From Lachnospiraceae bacterium (GTDB taxonomy: Bacteria > Bacillota > Clostridia > Lachnospirales > Lachnospiraceae): a stretch of DNA of 64,000 nt. The notes under the pieces were generated by a model that did no database searches, was not told where the DNA came from, and was given only the letters and a program-made list of their open reading frames with translations. A program made the translations under genes and the position numbers. Of the stretch, positions 31,980 to 42,194 are shown one piece after another; within the stretch, counting starts at the first letter, position 1; the number at the start of each line of letters is the position of its first letter. The stretch spans positions 1 to 64,000 of the forward strand of contig JAKSHY010000015.1 in the NCBI GenBank assembly GCA_024399135.1, in the 5' to 3' direction.

Positions 31980-32486
31980 ATGGATTCATACGTAGAATGT
32001 CTCGTGAAGCAAAAACCCAAAATGTTTAAGAAGTTTGTTAAGTATTTAAATATATTTATTACAGTACTGCTTGCGGCAGCGTCATTCTTACTTCCAATTC
32101 CAACAGTTAATTTAGTTCTTTTTATTGCTGCAATTGGATTTGGAGTTTTGGCTTATTTTTCTTCATTGAATTCTGAACTCGAATTCGAGTATCTTTACTG
32201 CGACAGAGAAATTACAGTTGATAAAATTCTAAGCCAGCAGAAAAGAAAGAAAGCTGGAAAATATGAAATAGATAAGATGGAGATTTTTGCTCCACTGGAT
32301 TCTTATAAGCTTGATGAGTACAAGAATCGAAAATATAAGGTATATGATTTTAGTTCGGGTGTAGAGGGCAGATCAGGTAAGTATGCTCTTTATTTCGAAG
32401 GACAGAAAATGATTATTTTAGAGCCATCTGAGGCTTTTATTAAAGCTGTATATAATGTTGCACCTCGTAAGGTGATACAGAATTAG
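31980..32486 (+). CDS. Small membrane protein of unknown function (DUF6106-like)
   Basis: A 168-residue protein with two adjacent membrane helices (residues about 22-42 and 44-62: YLNIFITVLLAAASFLLPIP; LVLFIAAIGFGVLAYFSSL) and a soluble C-terminal domain of about 105 residues (ELEFEYLYCDREITVDKIL). It resembles a family common in Lachnospiraceae that I believe is DUF6106; function is unknown. GAGGTG precedes the start. It is followed by a hairpin at 32491 and then guaB, so it is a separate unit. Confidence 0.7.
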   Translation: MDSYVECLVKQKPKMFKKFVKYLNIFITVLLAAASFLLPIPTVNLVLFIAAIGFGVLAYFSSLNSELEFEYLYCDREITVDKILSQQKRKKAGKYEIDKMEIFAPLDSYKLDEYKNRKYKVYDFSSGVEGRSGKYALYFEGQKMIILEPSEAFIKAVYNVAPRKVIQN

Positions 32487-32490
32487 AATG

Positions 32491-32528
32491 GATTGCACTT
32501 TAACAAGTTAGCTTGATAAGGTGCAATC
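32491..32528 (+). terminator. Hairpin after the DUF6106-like gene
   Basis: GATTGCACTT (32491-32500) and AGGTGCAATC (32519-32528) form a stem with an inner CAAG / CTTG pair, followed by a weak T-rich tail (ATTTCTTAT). Probably a terminator, though the T-run is interrupted. Confidence 0.55.
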
Positions 32529-32604
32529 ATTTCTTATATATTGGCAGCTATATGTTTATAACTATATAGCTGCAATTTAATATTACTATTGGTAAAAATA
32601 ATAA

Positions 32605-34083
<1,479 letters not shown>

Positions 34084-34103
34084 GGGATAGGAGTTATTAG
34101 ATA

Positions 34104-36782
34104 GTGCCTTCATTTAAGAATACAATTATCGGGCAGGATACTTCGCTGCTTCGTAATTTCATAGAGGAACAAAAGCTGTCAGGATGGGCGAAATATTTCG
34201 CTGATGTTGCACATGTATTTATTCAGTGTCTTGATACTAATGGTGCACCTCTTACGGAGTTATTCGGATGTGATTCTGAAATCAATAGAATAATAGAGCT
34301 GGCAGATGAAGAACAGGTGCAGGATATGCTCCTTAGAGTATCTGAGAGCGCATTGGAAGATCAGGCAGTAGAAACTACGCCTTATCCTAATATGCGTTTA
34401 GCTGTTGTTACCACCAAAATAGATGGAAAAGCAGCTGTTAACTGGCTTGTCTGTGGAATATTGAATGATGTGGATGATGATGAAATGTACGAGAATCCTC
34501 CTCTTGAGGATTTTAAGTATACATTATCTGAACAGCAGTTCTTTAGTGTGCTTGATTCGTTAAGAGATTTCACAGTTGCATTATTTGAAAGCAGGCTTGA
34601 GTCTGTGGCTGCTGAGGCTGAATCGAAAAGATCACGTTCTTCTGAAGAGCAGATGGGTATCAACCTAAGAAGAGCAGAAGCATTAACAGATATCGTTCAG
34701 TTATTAGAAATTAACGATCCTATTGAGAAGATAATGATTCGTATGCTTGAAGTAATAGGACGTTTTTTGAATATTGAAAGCTCAAGTGTCTGCAGAATAA
34801 AAAAAGGCACTGTAGATGGAGTAGAAATATTGGCAAGCTACAACCAGAACAAAGATATAGAATCTGGAATCATGCTGGAAATACCTGCCAATATGCTAAT
34901 TAAGGCTACTAAGCCAGTAGTTCTTTCTGGAAATTCAGCTATGAACAGCTATGACAAGGAAGAACTTGAAGAAATAGGCGCAAAGGCTTTAATCATAATG
35001 CCAATAATTATTAATGGCAACACTACTATGTATGCATGCTTTGGTGAAAGAGCAAAAGAAAGAGTATGGAGCATTGAAGAAATTAAATTCATTAATGACT
35101 CTGTTAAAATTCTTCAGAGCATACTTGTTAAGCGAGTTCAGAAGAACTCTATAGTAAGTTCGTATGAATCAATTGAGACTATTCTTGATAATGTAGGTTC
35201 AGCAGTTTATGTAAGAGAATTGAATTCTCAAAAGATGCTGTTTTCTAACAGTATTATGAATAAGACCTTCAGAAATGAAATAGAGACTGGAACTATTAAT
35301 GATTTACTAAAGCTTGGTATTACGGGTGAATCGGGTGCTTCTGAAATTTATTATAAAGAGGCTAACAAGTTTTATGACCTTTATTACACACGTATATCAT
35401 GGGTAGATGGTTCTCCTGTTTTATTATGCGCGCTGTATGATATTACAGAAAAGAAAATATACCAAAGAAAGATAGAGCAGCAGGCATACACAGATTTCCT
35501 TACAGGTTTATATAATCGTATGTGCTGTGAAAGAGATTTGGCCAGAATTATTGATGAGTCTGAAAAATCAGGAAAGCCAGGAGCCTTACTCTATCTTGAT
35601 TTAGATGATTTTAAACATATTAATGATGGATTGGGTCATCAGTATGGTGATGTACTTCTTAAAGCTATTTCACACTCATTGCAGAGGGTTGAGGGAATAG
35701 AGGATACATGCTACAGAATGGGTGGAGATGAATTTGTTATTATTATTCCACCAGAAAGCTATAAGCTTAAGGATCAGATTGTTTCTGATATTAAAGATAT
35801 CTTTGCGAAGCCATGGTTCTTAAAGGATGCAGACTACTACTGTACCATGAGTATGGGTATAGTTGAATATCCAGAGTTTGGAACCGGAGTGCATGATCTT
35901 ATCAAGAAGGCTGATATAGCCATGTATGAAGCGAAGAAGTCAGGAAAGAATAGAATGGCTGCATATTCAGACGGAATTGACTCAGCTTCTGGTAAGCGTC
36001 TTGATATGGAAAAGAACATGAGAGATGCTACATTATCAGGCTTTAAGGAATTCGAGGTTTATTATCAGCCGATAGTTGATATTACGAAGCCTAATACTCC
36101 TTGCACAGGAGCAGAAGCACTTATTCGTTGGAATAGTACGGAAATGGGATTCATATCTCCTGGTGAATTCATTCCGCTTGCAGAGTACTTAGGTTTAATT
36201 AATCCAATAGGAAACTATGTTCTTTATGATGCCTGCAATGCCTGCAGGAACTGGAATGATAATGGATATCCTAATCACAGGGTGAATGTTAACCTGTCAG
36301 TTGTTCAGCTTCTTCAGACAGATATTGTGGAAATCATAGCTAATACTCTGAAGGAAACGGGAATTAATCCACATAACCTTACCTTAGAGGTTACAGAGTC
36401 GCTTGCTATTAACGATATGGAACGAATGAAAGAGATTCTTGCTAAGATCAAGGCATTGGGAGTAAGAATTGCACTTGACGATTTCGGTACTGGTTATTCA
36501 TCTCTTAATCATATAAGAGAAATTCCGTTTGATGTAATTAAGGTAGATCAGAGCTTTATTAAAGATTTGGAAAAGGATTCATACGCAGGTTCGTTCGTCA
36601 AAATGGTAGGTGAACTTGCTGATGCGATAGGCGTTAATCTGTGTGTTGAAGGTGTTGAGACCATTGAACAGCTCGAGATATTAAAGGGTATGCCTGTTGA
36701 TTTGATTCAGGGCTTTTACTTCTCGAGACCATTACCTCAGCACGAATTTGAAGCCAAGTATTTGCCAATGCTTAGCGATTAA
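34104..36782 (+). CDS. GAF-GGDEF-EAL cyclic-di-GMP protein
   Basis: An 892-residue signalling protein with no membrane helices. Residues about 180-345 look like a GAF domain, about 350-450 PAS-like, about 455-615 a diguanylate cyclase domain with an intact GGDEF (540-544), and about 630-885 an EAL phosphodiesterase domain with EALIRW (671-676), NVNLS, DDFGTGYSSL and KVDQSFI. Both catalytic motifs look functional. The RxxD product-inhibition site expected before GGDEF is absent. The N-terminal 180 residues are unassigned. It starts with GTG, 20 bases after guaB, with GGATAGGAG upstream. Confidence 0.93.
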   Translation: MPSFKNTIIGQDTSLLRNFIEEQKLSGWAKYFADVAHVFIQCLDTNGAPLTELFGCDSEINRIIELADEEQVQDMLLRVSESALEDQAVETTPYPNMRLAVVTTKIDGKAAVNWLVCGILNDVDDDEMYENPPLEDFKYTLSEQQFFSVLDSLRDFTVALFESRLESVAAEAESKRSRSSEEQMGINLRRAEALTDIVQLLEINDPIEKIMIRMLEVIGRFLNIESSSVCRIKKGTVDGVEILASYNQNKDIESGIMLEIPANMLIKATKPVVLSGNSAMNSYDKEELEEIGAKALIIMPIIINGNTTMYACFGERAKERVWSIEEIKFINDSVKILQSILVKRVQKNSIVSSYESIETILDNVGSAVYVRELNSQKMLFSNSIMNKTFRNEIETGTINDLLKLGITGESGASEIYYKEANKFYDLYYTRISWVDGSPVLLCALYDITEKKIYQRKIEQQAYTDFLTGLYNRMCCERDLARIIDESEKSGKPGALLYLDLDDFKHINDGLGHQYGDVLLKAISHSLQRVEGIEDTCYRMGGDEFVIIIPPESYKLKDQIVSDIKDIFAKPWFLKDADYYCTMSMGIVEYPEFGTGVHDLIKKADIAMYEAKKSGKNRMAAYSDGIDSASGKRLDMEKNMRDATLSGFKEFEVYYQPIVDITKPNTPCTGAEALIRWNSTEMGFISPGEFIPLAEYLGLINPIGNYVLYDACNACRNWNDNGYPNHRVNVNLSVVQLLQTDIVEIIANTLKETGINPHNLTLEVTESLAINDMERMKEILAKIKALGVRIALDDFGTGYSSLNHIREIPFDVIKVDQSFIKDLEKDSYAGSFVKMVGELADAIGVNLCVEGVETIEQLEILKGMPVDLIQGFYFSRPLPQHEFEAKYLPMLSD

Positions 36783-36834
36783 TATTTATTAGTACAAAGA
36801 TATAGGAATATGACAGTTTTGGGAGGCTGGAATA

Positions 36835-37701
36835 ATGGGGTTACTTGATGGACTTGAAAAGTTCGGACTTAAAAATATAAGTACAGAAAACATGTACGAG
36901 GAACAGGAAAAAAAGCCTGTTGTTGAGGAAAAGAAGGAAGAAAAGAAAGCAGTCAATTTAGATGAGACTGATTATATTTTCCCTAAAAAATATGAGTGTC
37001 CAGTATGTGGCTCTTCATTCACCAGTCTTCAGGTTAAGACTGGAAAAGTAAGAATGATTAGCATGGACAAGGACAGCAGACCTGTATTTGATGGAATTGA
37101 ACCTATTAAATATGAAGCCGTAATGTGTCCTACGTGTGGATATTCTGTAATGTCCAAGTTCTTTAAGCCATTGACTCCTTCACAAAAGAAGGGGGTTATC
37201 GATAATGTTAGCAAGAATTTCACCAAGAAAAAGGAAATGAAGGATACATACTCCTTTGATGATGCTTTGGAGAGAATCAGTATGGCTCTTGCCTGTGCTA
37301 TTGTTAAATATGGCAAGCCTTCAGAGAAAGCATATATTTGTCTGAAGGGTGGTTGGCTATGCAGAGCATATGCTGAATCCTTAGATGGAACAGAGGAAGA
37401 TTACGATAGTAAAATATTAGAGCTTAAGGAAAAAGAAAAAGAGTTTCTTGATAATGCTTATGAGGGATTCGTTAATGCAAGACAAACTGAAACCTTCCCA
37501 TTAGCAGGAATGGATGAGCCAACTCTTGACTATATTCTGGCAGTACTTGCTATGGAAAATGGGCAGCTTGAGGTGTCAGCTAAATTGATAGCAGGAATTT
37601 TGCAGTCAGTATCAGCAAACTCGAGGGTTAAGGACAAGGCAAGAGATATCAAAGAAGAGCTTGTTGTGAAAATCAGAGAAAAGAAGGCGAAGGGCCAGTA
37701 A
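36835..37701 (+). CDS. DUF2225 zinc-binding protein
   Basis: A 288-residue cytoplasmic protein of the DUF2225 family. After a charged N-terminal stretch come two zinc-ribbon-like pairs, YECPVCGSSF (about residue 60) and MCPTCGYSV (about 100), and then a helical TPR-like region. Function is unknown; the family is common in clostridia. GGGAGGCTGG precedes the start. Its TAA overlaps the ATG of the next gene by one base, so the two are coupled. Confidence 0.88.
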   Translation: MGLLDGLEKFGLKNISTENMYEEQEKKPVVEEKKEEKKAVNLDETDYIFPKKYECPVCGSSFTSLQVKTGKVRMISMDKDSRPVFDGIEPIKYEAVMCPTCGYSVMSKFFKPLTPSQKKGVIDNVSKNFTKKKEMKDTYSFDDALERISMALACAIVKYGKPSEKAYICLKGGWLCRAYAESLDGTEEDYDSKILELKEKEKEFLDNAYEGFVNARQTETFPLAGMDEPTLDYILAVLAMENGQLEVSAKLIAGILQSVSANSRVKDKARDIKEELVVKIREKKAKGQ

Positions 37702-38630
37702 TGAAGGGATTATACTTTGATGGAGCGAAGGCTTCATACAGAGAAGATCTTCCAATGCCGGTCAGGGATTCAGGAAGAAGCCTTATTAAAATATTGATGG
37801 CCAATGTATGTAGTACTGACAAAGAAATTTTGAAGGGCTACAGACCTGATTTTAAAGGAATAATGGGCCATGAGTTTGTTGGAATTGTCGAAGAATCAGA
37901 TGATCTATCGCTAATTGGCAAACGTGTTGTTGGAGAGATTAATGAGGTATGCCATGAATGCCTTTATTGTAGGACTGGACGCAGCCATCATTGTTTAAAT
38001 AGAACAACACCTGGACTGTCAAAGGATGGATGCTTCGCAGAATATATGGTGTTAAAAACAGAGAATCTTCATGTGATACCTGATGAGCTTCCAACAGAGG
38101 TTGCGGTATTTACAGAACCGTTGGCAGCTGCTTTTGAAATACTGGAGCAGGTTGAAGTTAAAGAAGGAATGCCGGTTGGTATTCTGGGAGATGGTCGACT
38201 TGCTTTATGTATTGCTAATGTAATGGCCATGGCCAAAGCAAAGGTAACTGTTATAGGAAAACATCCAGAAAAACTTGAATTATTTAAAAAGATAGCAAGT
38301 GTTACCATTGAATCAGAACCTGAACAGTATGAGATTGTTGTTGAAGCAACAGGTAGTCCGTCAGGAATAGATAAGGCTATTTCACTAGTTAGAAAAATGG
38401 GGACCATTGTTCTTAAGAGTACTTATGCAGATAATGCAAGTATTAATCTTAGCATGATACCTGTTAACGAAATAACAGTAGTTGGAAGTAGATGTGGTCC
38501 GTTTGAGCCAGCTATTAAAGCTTTGAGTGATGGAAGCATAGTTCTTCCACCAGTAGAAAAGTATGATCTTAAAGATTATGAAAAAGCATTTGAATCAAAA
38601 GCCTTCAAGGCTGGATTTGAATTTAAATAG
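37701..38630 (+). CDS. Zinc-dependent alcohol/polyol dehydrogenase (MDR family)
   Basis: A 309-residue medium-chain dehydrogenase. It has the catalytic-zinc start (VCSTDKEILKG, then IMGHEFVGIVEE), four Cys for the structural zinc (CHECLYCRTGRSHHC), and an NAD-binding part (VGILGDGRLALCIANVMAMAKAKVTVIG). It is about 30 residues shorter than most members. The substrate is unknown; threonine- or sorbitol-type dehydrogenases are the closest in layout. It starts on the stop codon of the DUF2225 gene (TAATG) and ends before two terminators. Confidence 0.87.
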   Translation: MKGLYFDGAKASYREDLPMPVRDSGRSLIKILMANVCSTDKEILKGYRPDFKGIMGHEFVGIVEESDDLSLIGKRVVGEINEVCHECLYCRTGRSHHCLNRTTPGLSKDGCFAEYMVLKTENLHVIPDELPTEVAVFTEPLAAAFEILEQVEVKEGMPVGILGDGRLALCIANVMAMAKAKVTVIGKHPEKLELFKKIASVTIESEPEQYEIVVEATGSPSGIDKAISLVRKMGTIVLKSTYADNASINLSMIPVNEITVVGSRCGPFEPAIKALSDGSIVLPPVEKYDLKDYEKAFESKAFKAGFEFK

Positions 38631-38639
38631 TTTAAAATG

Positions 38640-38671
38640 AAACAATCCCCTCTTTTTAGAGGGGATTGTTT
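38640..38671. terminator. Terminator after MDR dehydrogenase
   Basis: A 13-bp stem (AACAATCCCCTCT / AGAGGGGATTGTT) followed by TTATTG. The A-rich left and T-rich right flanks allow use on either strand. Confidence 0.8.
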
Positions 38672-38679
38672 ATTGTAAA

Positions 38680-38706
38680 GGTGTGCCGGGTGGCACATCT
38701 CTTTTT
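38680..38706 (+). terminator. Second terminator in tandem
   Basis: GGTGTGCC and GGCACATC form an 8-bp stem with one G-T pair around GGGT, followed by TCTTTTT. A similar GCCGGTGGCAC core followed by T residues occurs at about 29339-29355. Confidence 0.65.
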
Positions 38707-38724
38707 ATTCTTATCGTTAGTCGA

Positions 38725-39087
38725 CTATTCAGTTATTTCCTGAGCGGCTTCTTTTACTTCTTCTACTGAATCTTCTACAACATCTACTATCTTTTCTGGT
38801 TCGTCATTGAAGAATTCTTCAACCTTCTGCACTGATTCTGAAATTGTTTCCTTAGCCTTTTTAACAGCACTTTTTGCTAAATCTTCAGCTCTTTCTCTAT
38901 CAAATGTTAAATTAACATATGAACGTGCTTTTGTTGGTTCGCCATCTAAATCCTCATCAAATGATGCATCATCATCATCTTCAACGACTGGAGTTAAAAC
39001 CTGCTCTTTTCTTAAATAATAATATGCTCCGTATGCTGCTGCTCCAGCTGCTGCTGAAAAGAATAAAAACTTACTTAACTTTGCCAT
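38725..39087 (-). CDS. Small membrane-anchored acidic protein
   Basis: A 120-residue protein: a single N-terminal hydrophobic helix (KFLFFSAAAGAAAYGAYYYL, residues 6-25), an acidic linker (VVEDDDDASFDEDLDGE) and a long amphipathic helical C-terminus (AEDLAKSAVKKAKETISESV). This layout is like YtxH-type general stress proteins, but no specific family is certain. TAGGAGGAC precedes the start. It stands alone between two + strand genes. Confidence 0.7.
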   Translation of the reverse strand: MAKLSKFLFFSAAAGAAAYGAYYYLRKEQVLTPVVEDDDDASFDEDLDGEPTKARSYVNLTFDRERAEDLAKSAVKKAKETISESVQKVEEFFNDEPEKIVDVVEDSVEEVKEAAQEITE

Positions 39088-39273
39088 ATCTATGTCCTCC
39101 TAACAATTTAAGATTTTCACTAATTCTACTTTTTAATTTTACATCATTTTTTATATTATTTAAAGGTATTTTACTAAATCAATATTGAATGGGAATCTAA
39201 AATATGATATCGTTAATCTCGACCCATAAAGTCAATGTTGACTGGCATGGATCGTATTTGGAAGGTTATTTTT

Positions 39274-39876
39274 ATGAATGAGAAGTTTTTTGATTTAAAA
39301 AAGGAAAAGCAGGATCGTATGTTGAATGCGGCCTTGAAAATATTCGCACAGAACGGATACGCGCACGCCAGTACTGATGATATTGTTAAGGAAGCTGGTA
39401 TTTCAAAGGGACTTTTATTCCACTATTTTACTAATAAAATAGGTCTGTATACGTTCCTGTATGACTTTAGTGCAAGATTCATTGAATTGGAGATGACCAG
39501 TTCAGTCGACAGAAGCGATAATGACTACTTTAGTATCCATTTAATGTTAAAGAAGGCTGAAACTAATGTTATGAAGATGTATCCATATATGGTTTCTTTC
39601 ATTAATTCGTGTGAAAAAGAGGACATAATAGAGGCTCTTAGCGTTGTTTCAGATAAGAAGGATATTGTTCCTAATTGCGTGGAAGAAATTTTTAAGCATG
39701 CTAATACTATGCTCATTAAAAATGATGTGGATCAGTCAAAGTTGACCGAAATAGTTAACTTTACTTCTGCTGCAGTAATGGAGAAGGTTTTAAAGGAAAA
39801 TCCGGAAAGACCAGAACAGTATTTTGAGGATATGAAGGATTATCTTATTTTGCTTAAAAATGCCTGCTACAGGTAA
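39274..39876 (+). CDS. TetR-family transcriptional regulator
   Basis: A 200-residue regulator. Residues about 8-58 are the TetR DNA-binding domain (MLNAALKIFAQNGYAHASTD, IVKEAGISKGLLFHYF); the remainder is an all-helical ligand domain with no recognised specificity. I chose ATG 39274 because GGAAGG lies nine bases upstream and the protein then begins as TetR proteins do; an in-frame ATG at 39235 adds 13 residues without a ribosome site. No divergent efflux gene is next to it, so its target is unclear; the minus-strand gene at 38725 is the nearest candidate. Confidence 0.88.
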   Translation: MNEKFFDLKKEKQDRMLNAALKIFAQNGYAHASTDDIVKEAGISKGLLFHYFTNKIGLYTFLYDFSARFIELEMTSSVDRSDNDYFSIHLMLKKAETNVMKMYPYMVSFINSCEKEDIIEALSVVSDKKDIVPNCVEEIFKHANTMLIKNDVDQSKLTEIVNFTSAAVMEKVLKENPERPEQYFEDMKDYLILLKNACYR

Positions 39877-39945
39877 ATATTTATAAATAAAAGACACTAA
39901 GATAGTTATAAAAATTGCTTAAATAAATATGTAATTATACAGTTG

Positions 39946-39970
39946 AAAGAGTCGCAAGCGGCTCTTTTTT
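39946..39970 (+). terminator. Terminator after TetR gene
   Basis: AAAGAGTCGC and GCGGCTCTTT pair (one G-T) around a tight loop and are followed by TTTTG. A TATAAT box at about 39975 just after it, in TGTGTTATAATTT, probably starts the next transcript. Confidence 0.8.
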
Positions 39971-40028
39971 GTGTTATAATTTCAATTAAATTTATCAAGT
40001 ATTTTTCTTGCTCAAGGAGAGATCATAT

Positions 40029-40766
40029 ATGAAGGAAGTTCTTTATACTATTCCACTAAATGACGCGGTTAATGCAGACACAGAATGTCCATTCTGTTAT
40101 ATAGAAAGGGAAGTTGAAAATGACCTTTTGGATTTTTGTTTAGGTTCATGTTCTTCGTATATGGAAGCGGACGTAAGAGCTATGACAGATGAGGAGGGCT
40201 TTTGCAGAAAGCATTTTCAAAAGATGTTCGCTTATGGAAATACATTGGGTAATGCCTGGATTTTAAAGACTCACTACATGAAAATTAACAATGAACTTGG
40301 CGAAGAGGTTAAGAAGTTTAAGTATAATAAAACTTCATTAAAGGACAAGTTTAAGAAAAAGGCCGAATCTGAAAATTCAATGGTTAATTGGGTTAGAAAA
40401 AAAGAAGACAGCTGCTATATCTGCAAAAGATTTGATGAAACGTATGAAAGATACATTAAAACCTTCTTCCATATGTATGAAAATGATACCGAATTTAGAA
40501 AGAGAATCGAGAATTCGAAGGGTTTTTGCTTGAGTCATTTTGCAGACCTTTGTGATGGAGTAGATAATTATCTTCCTAATAAATATAAAGAGGAATGCTT
40601 TAAGCTTCTTTTTGATGTTATGCAAAAGCATATGGCGAGGCTGCAGGAAGATGTTAGCTGGCTTGTTGAAAAATTTGATTACAAAAATAAGGATGCAGAC
40701 TGGAAGAATTCCAAGGATGCTGTTCAGCGTGGAATGCAGAAATTAAAGGGCGGTATTTATGGCTAG
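40029..40766 (+). CDS. DUF6062 family protein
   Basis: A 245-residue cytoplasmic protein with two copies of a Cys-Cys-His pattern: CPFCYIEREVENDLLDFCLGS with GFCRKHFQKM, and SCYICKRFDETYERYIKTFF with GFCLSHFADL. The pattern suggests a metal site; function is unknown. I matched it to DUF6062, which is common in Lachnospiraceae. ATG 40029 is preferred because CAAGGAGAG lies eight bases upstream; an in-frame upstream start at 40008 has no such site. Its end overlaps the MBOAT gene by eight bases, which couples it to the O-acylation cassette. Confidence 0.85.
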   Translation: MKEVLYTIPLNDAVNADTECPFCYIEREVENDLLDFCLGSCSSYMEADVRAMTDEEGFCRKHFQKMFAYGNTLGNAWILKTHYMKINNELGEEVKKFKYNKTSLKDKFKKKAESENSMVNWVRKKEDSCYICKRFDETYERYIKTFFHMYENDTEFRKRIENSKGFCLSHFADLCDGVDNYLPNKYKEECFKLLFDVMQKHMARLQEDVSWLVEKFDYKNKDADWKNSKDAVQRGMQKLKGGIYG

Positions 40767-42123
40767 CTTTACCTCGTTAGGCTTTTTGTTTAGATTTTTG
40801 CCGATTTTTTTAATTGTATATTATTTTGTACCATCGAAGTTTAAAAACCTTGTTGCACTTCTTGGCAGCTTGGTTTTTTATTCTCTGGGAGAACCAATCT
40901 TTGTATTTTTGCTGATATTTCTTAGTTTGGTTAATTTCTTTATTGCTAATGCAAGCTGCAGAGCAAAAAAGAGTACTTCTAAGAAGAAAAACAGACCGAA
41001 AATATATTTAATTCTGGTTATTTTGCTGGATTTAATTTCATTGGTTACGTTTAAGGTGCTAATTGCTGCAGGTTTTAATGTGCTTTTGCCTTTAGGACTT
41101 AGCTTTTATACCTTTAAAATGCTTTCATATCAGATAGATGTGTACAGAGGGACTATAAAGGAAGGCCCGCCGATTCTTGAGGTTATTACATATTTTTGTA
41201 TATTTCCACAGGTGGCAGAGGGACCTATTATGAGATTTAGGGAGGGAGATTTCTTTGATGAAAAGAAGATAACCCTTCTTAATATTGAAAACGGATTAAG
41301 ATATTTTATTCCTGGTCTTGCCATGAAGGTTCTTTTGGCAGACAGAATCGGAATCTTGTGGAATGATCTTGGAATGTATGGGTATGAGAGTATATCGACC
41401 CCTCTTGCGTGGCTTGGAGCCTTCGCATATTCATTTGAACTGTACTTTGATTTCTGGGGATATTCTTTGATGGCTTCGGGCCTTATGGTTGCGATGGGGT
41501 ATGAGTTTATTGAGAACTTTAATCATCCATATGCATCAAACAGTATTTCTGAATTTTACAGAAGATGGCACATTACATTAGGATCGTTTTTTAGAGACTA
41601 TGTATATTTCCCATTAGGTGGCAGTAGAACCAGTAAGCCGAAAATGGTGCTTAATCTTTCTTTGGTATGGATTCTTACGGGAATTTGGCATGGAAACAGC
41701 CTTAACTTCATACTGTGGGGTGTGATACTTGGATTGTTTATAATTCTTGAGAAGCTTTTCTATGGTGAATTCTTAAAGAAGAACAGAATAATTGGAAATA
41801 TATATGTTCTTATCCTTATTCCGCTTAGCTGGGTGGTGTTCGCTATAAGTGATTTTCCAAAAATGGGAACATATTTTTCACGACTTTTCCCGTTCTTTAC
41901 TACCGCTCAGGTTGTAGACCAGGGAGACATATTTACTTATCTTGGTGATTACTGGTATCTTATAATAGCGGCTGTTCTTTTATGTATTCCTAAGATAACT
42001 GATTTATTTAGGAAATATAAAGATACAGTAGCTGTTAAGATTCTGCTGGTTTTGCTATTTTGGTATAGTGTGTATTTTTGTACTATTAGTGAGGGAAATC
42101 CCTTCATGTATCTTAATTTTTAA
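40759..42123 (+). CDS. MBOAT-family membrane O-acyltransferase
   Basis: A 454-residue protein with about ten membrane helices, of the AlgI/DltB type that carries acyl groups across the membrane to extracellular sugars. Signatures are LLPLGLSFYTFKMLSYQIDVYRG, FCIFPQVAEGPIMRF, EFYRRWHITLGSFFRDYVYFP, and TGIWHGNSLNFILWG with the catalytic His at 311. The partner is the SGNH protein at 42195. It overlaps DUF6062 by eight bases. A second MBOAT protein is at 54130. Confidence 0.93.
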   Translation: MASFTSLGFLFRFLPIFLIVYYFVPSKFKNLVALLGSLVFYSLGEPIFVFLLIFLSLVNFFIANASCRAKKSTSKKKNRPKIYLILVILLDLISLVTFKVLIAAGFNVLLPLGLSFYTFKMLSYQIDVYRGTIKEGPPILEVITYFCIFPQVAEGPIMRFREGDFFDEKKITLLNIENGLRYFIPGLAMKVLLADRIGILWNDLGMYGYESISTPLAWLGAFAYSFELYFDFWGYSLMASGLMVAMGYEFIENFNHPYASNSISEFYRRWHITLGSFFRDYVYFPLGGSRTSKPKMVLNLSLVWILTGIWHGNSLNFILWGVILGLFIILEKLFYGEFLKKNRIIGNIYVLILIPLSWVVFAISDFPKMGTYFSRLFPFFTTAQVVDQGDIFTYLGDYWYLIIAAVLLCIPKITDLFRKYKDTVAVKILLVLLFWYSVYFCTISEGNPFMYLNF

Positions 42124-42194
42124 GTGTTAATTGAGAATGTCAGCAAAAAGAGCATGGTTTTCTCTTATAACATATAGTGTATTTCGAGGATGAT

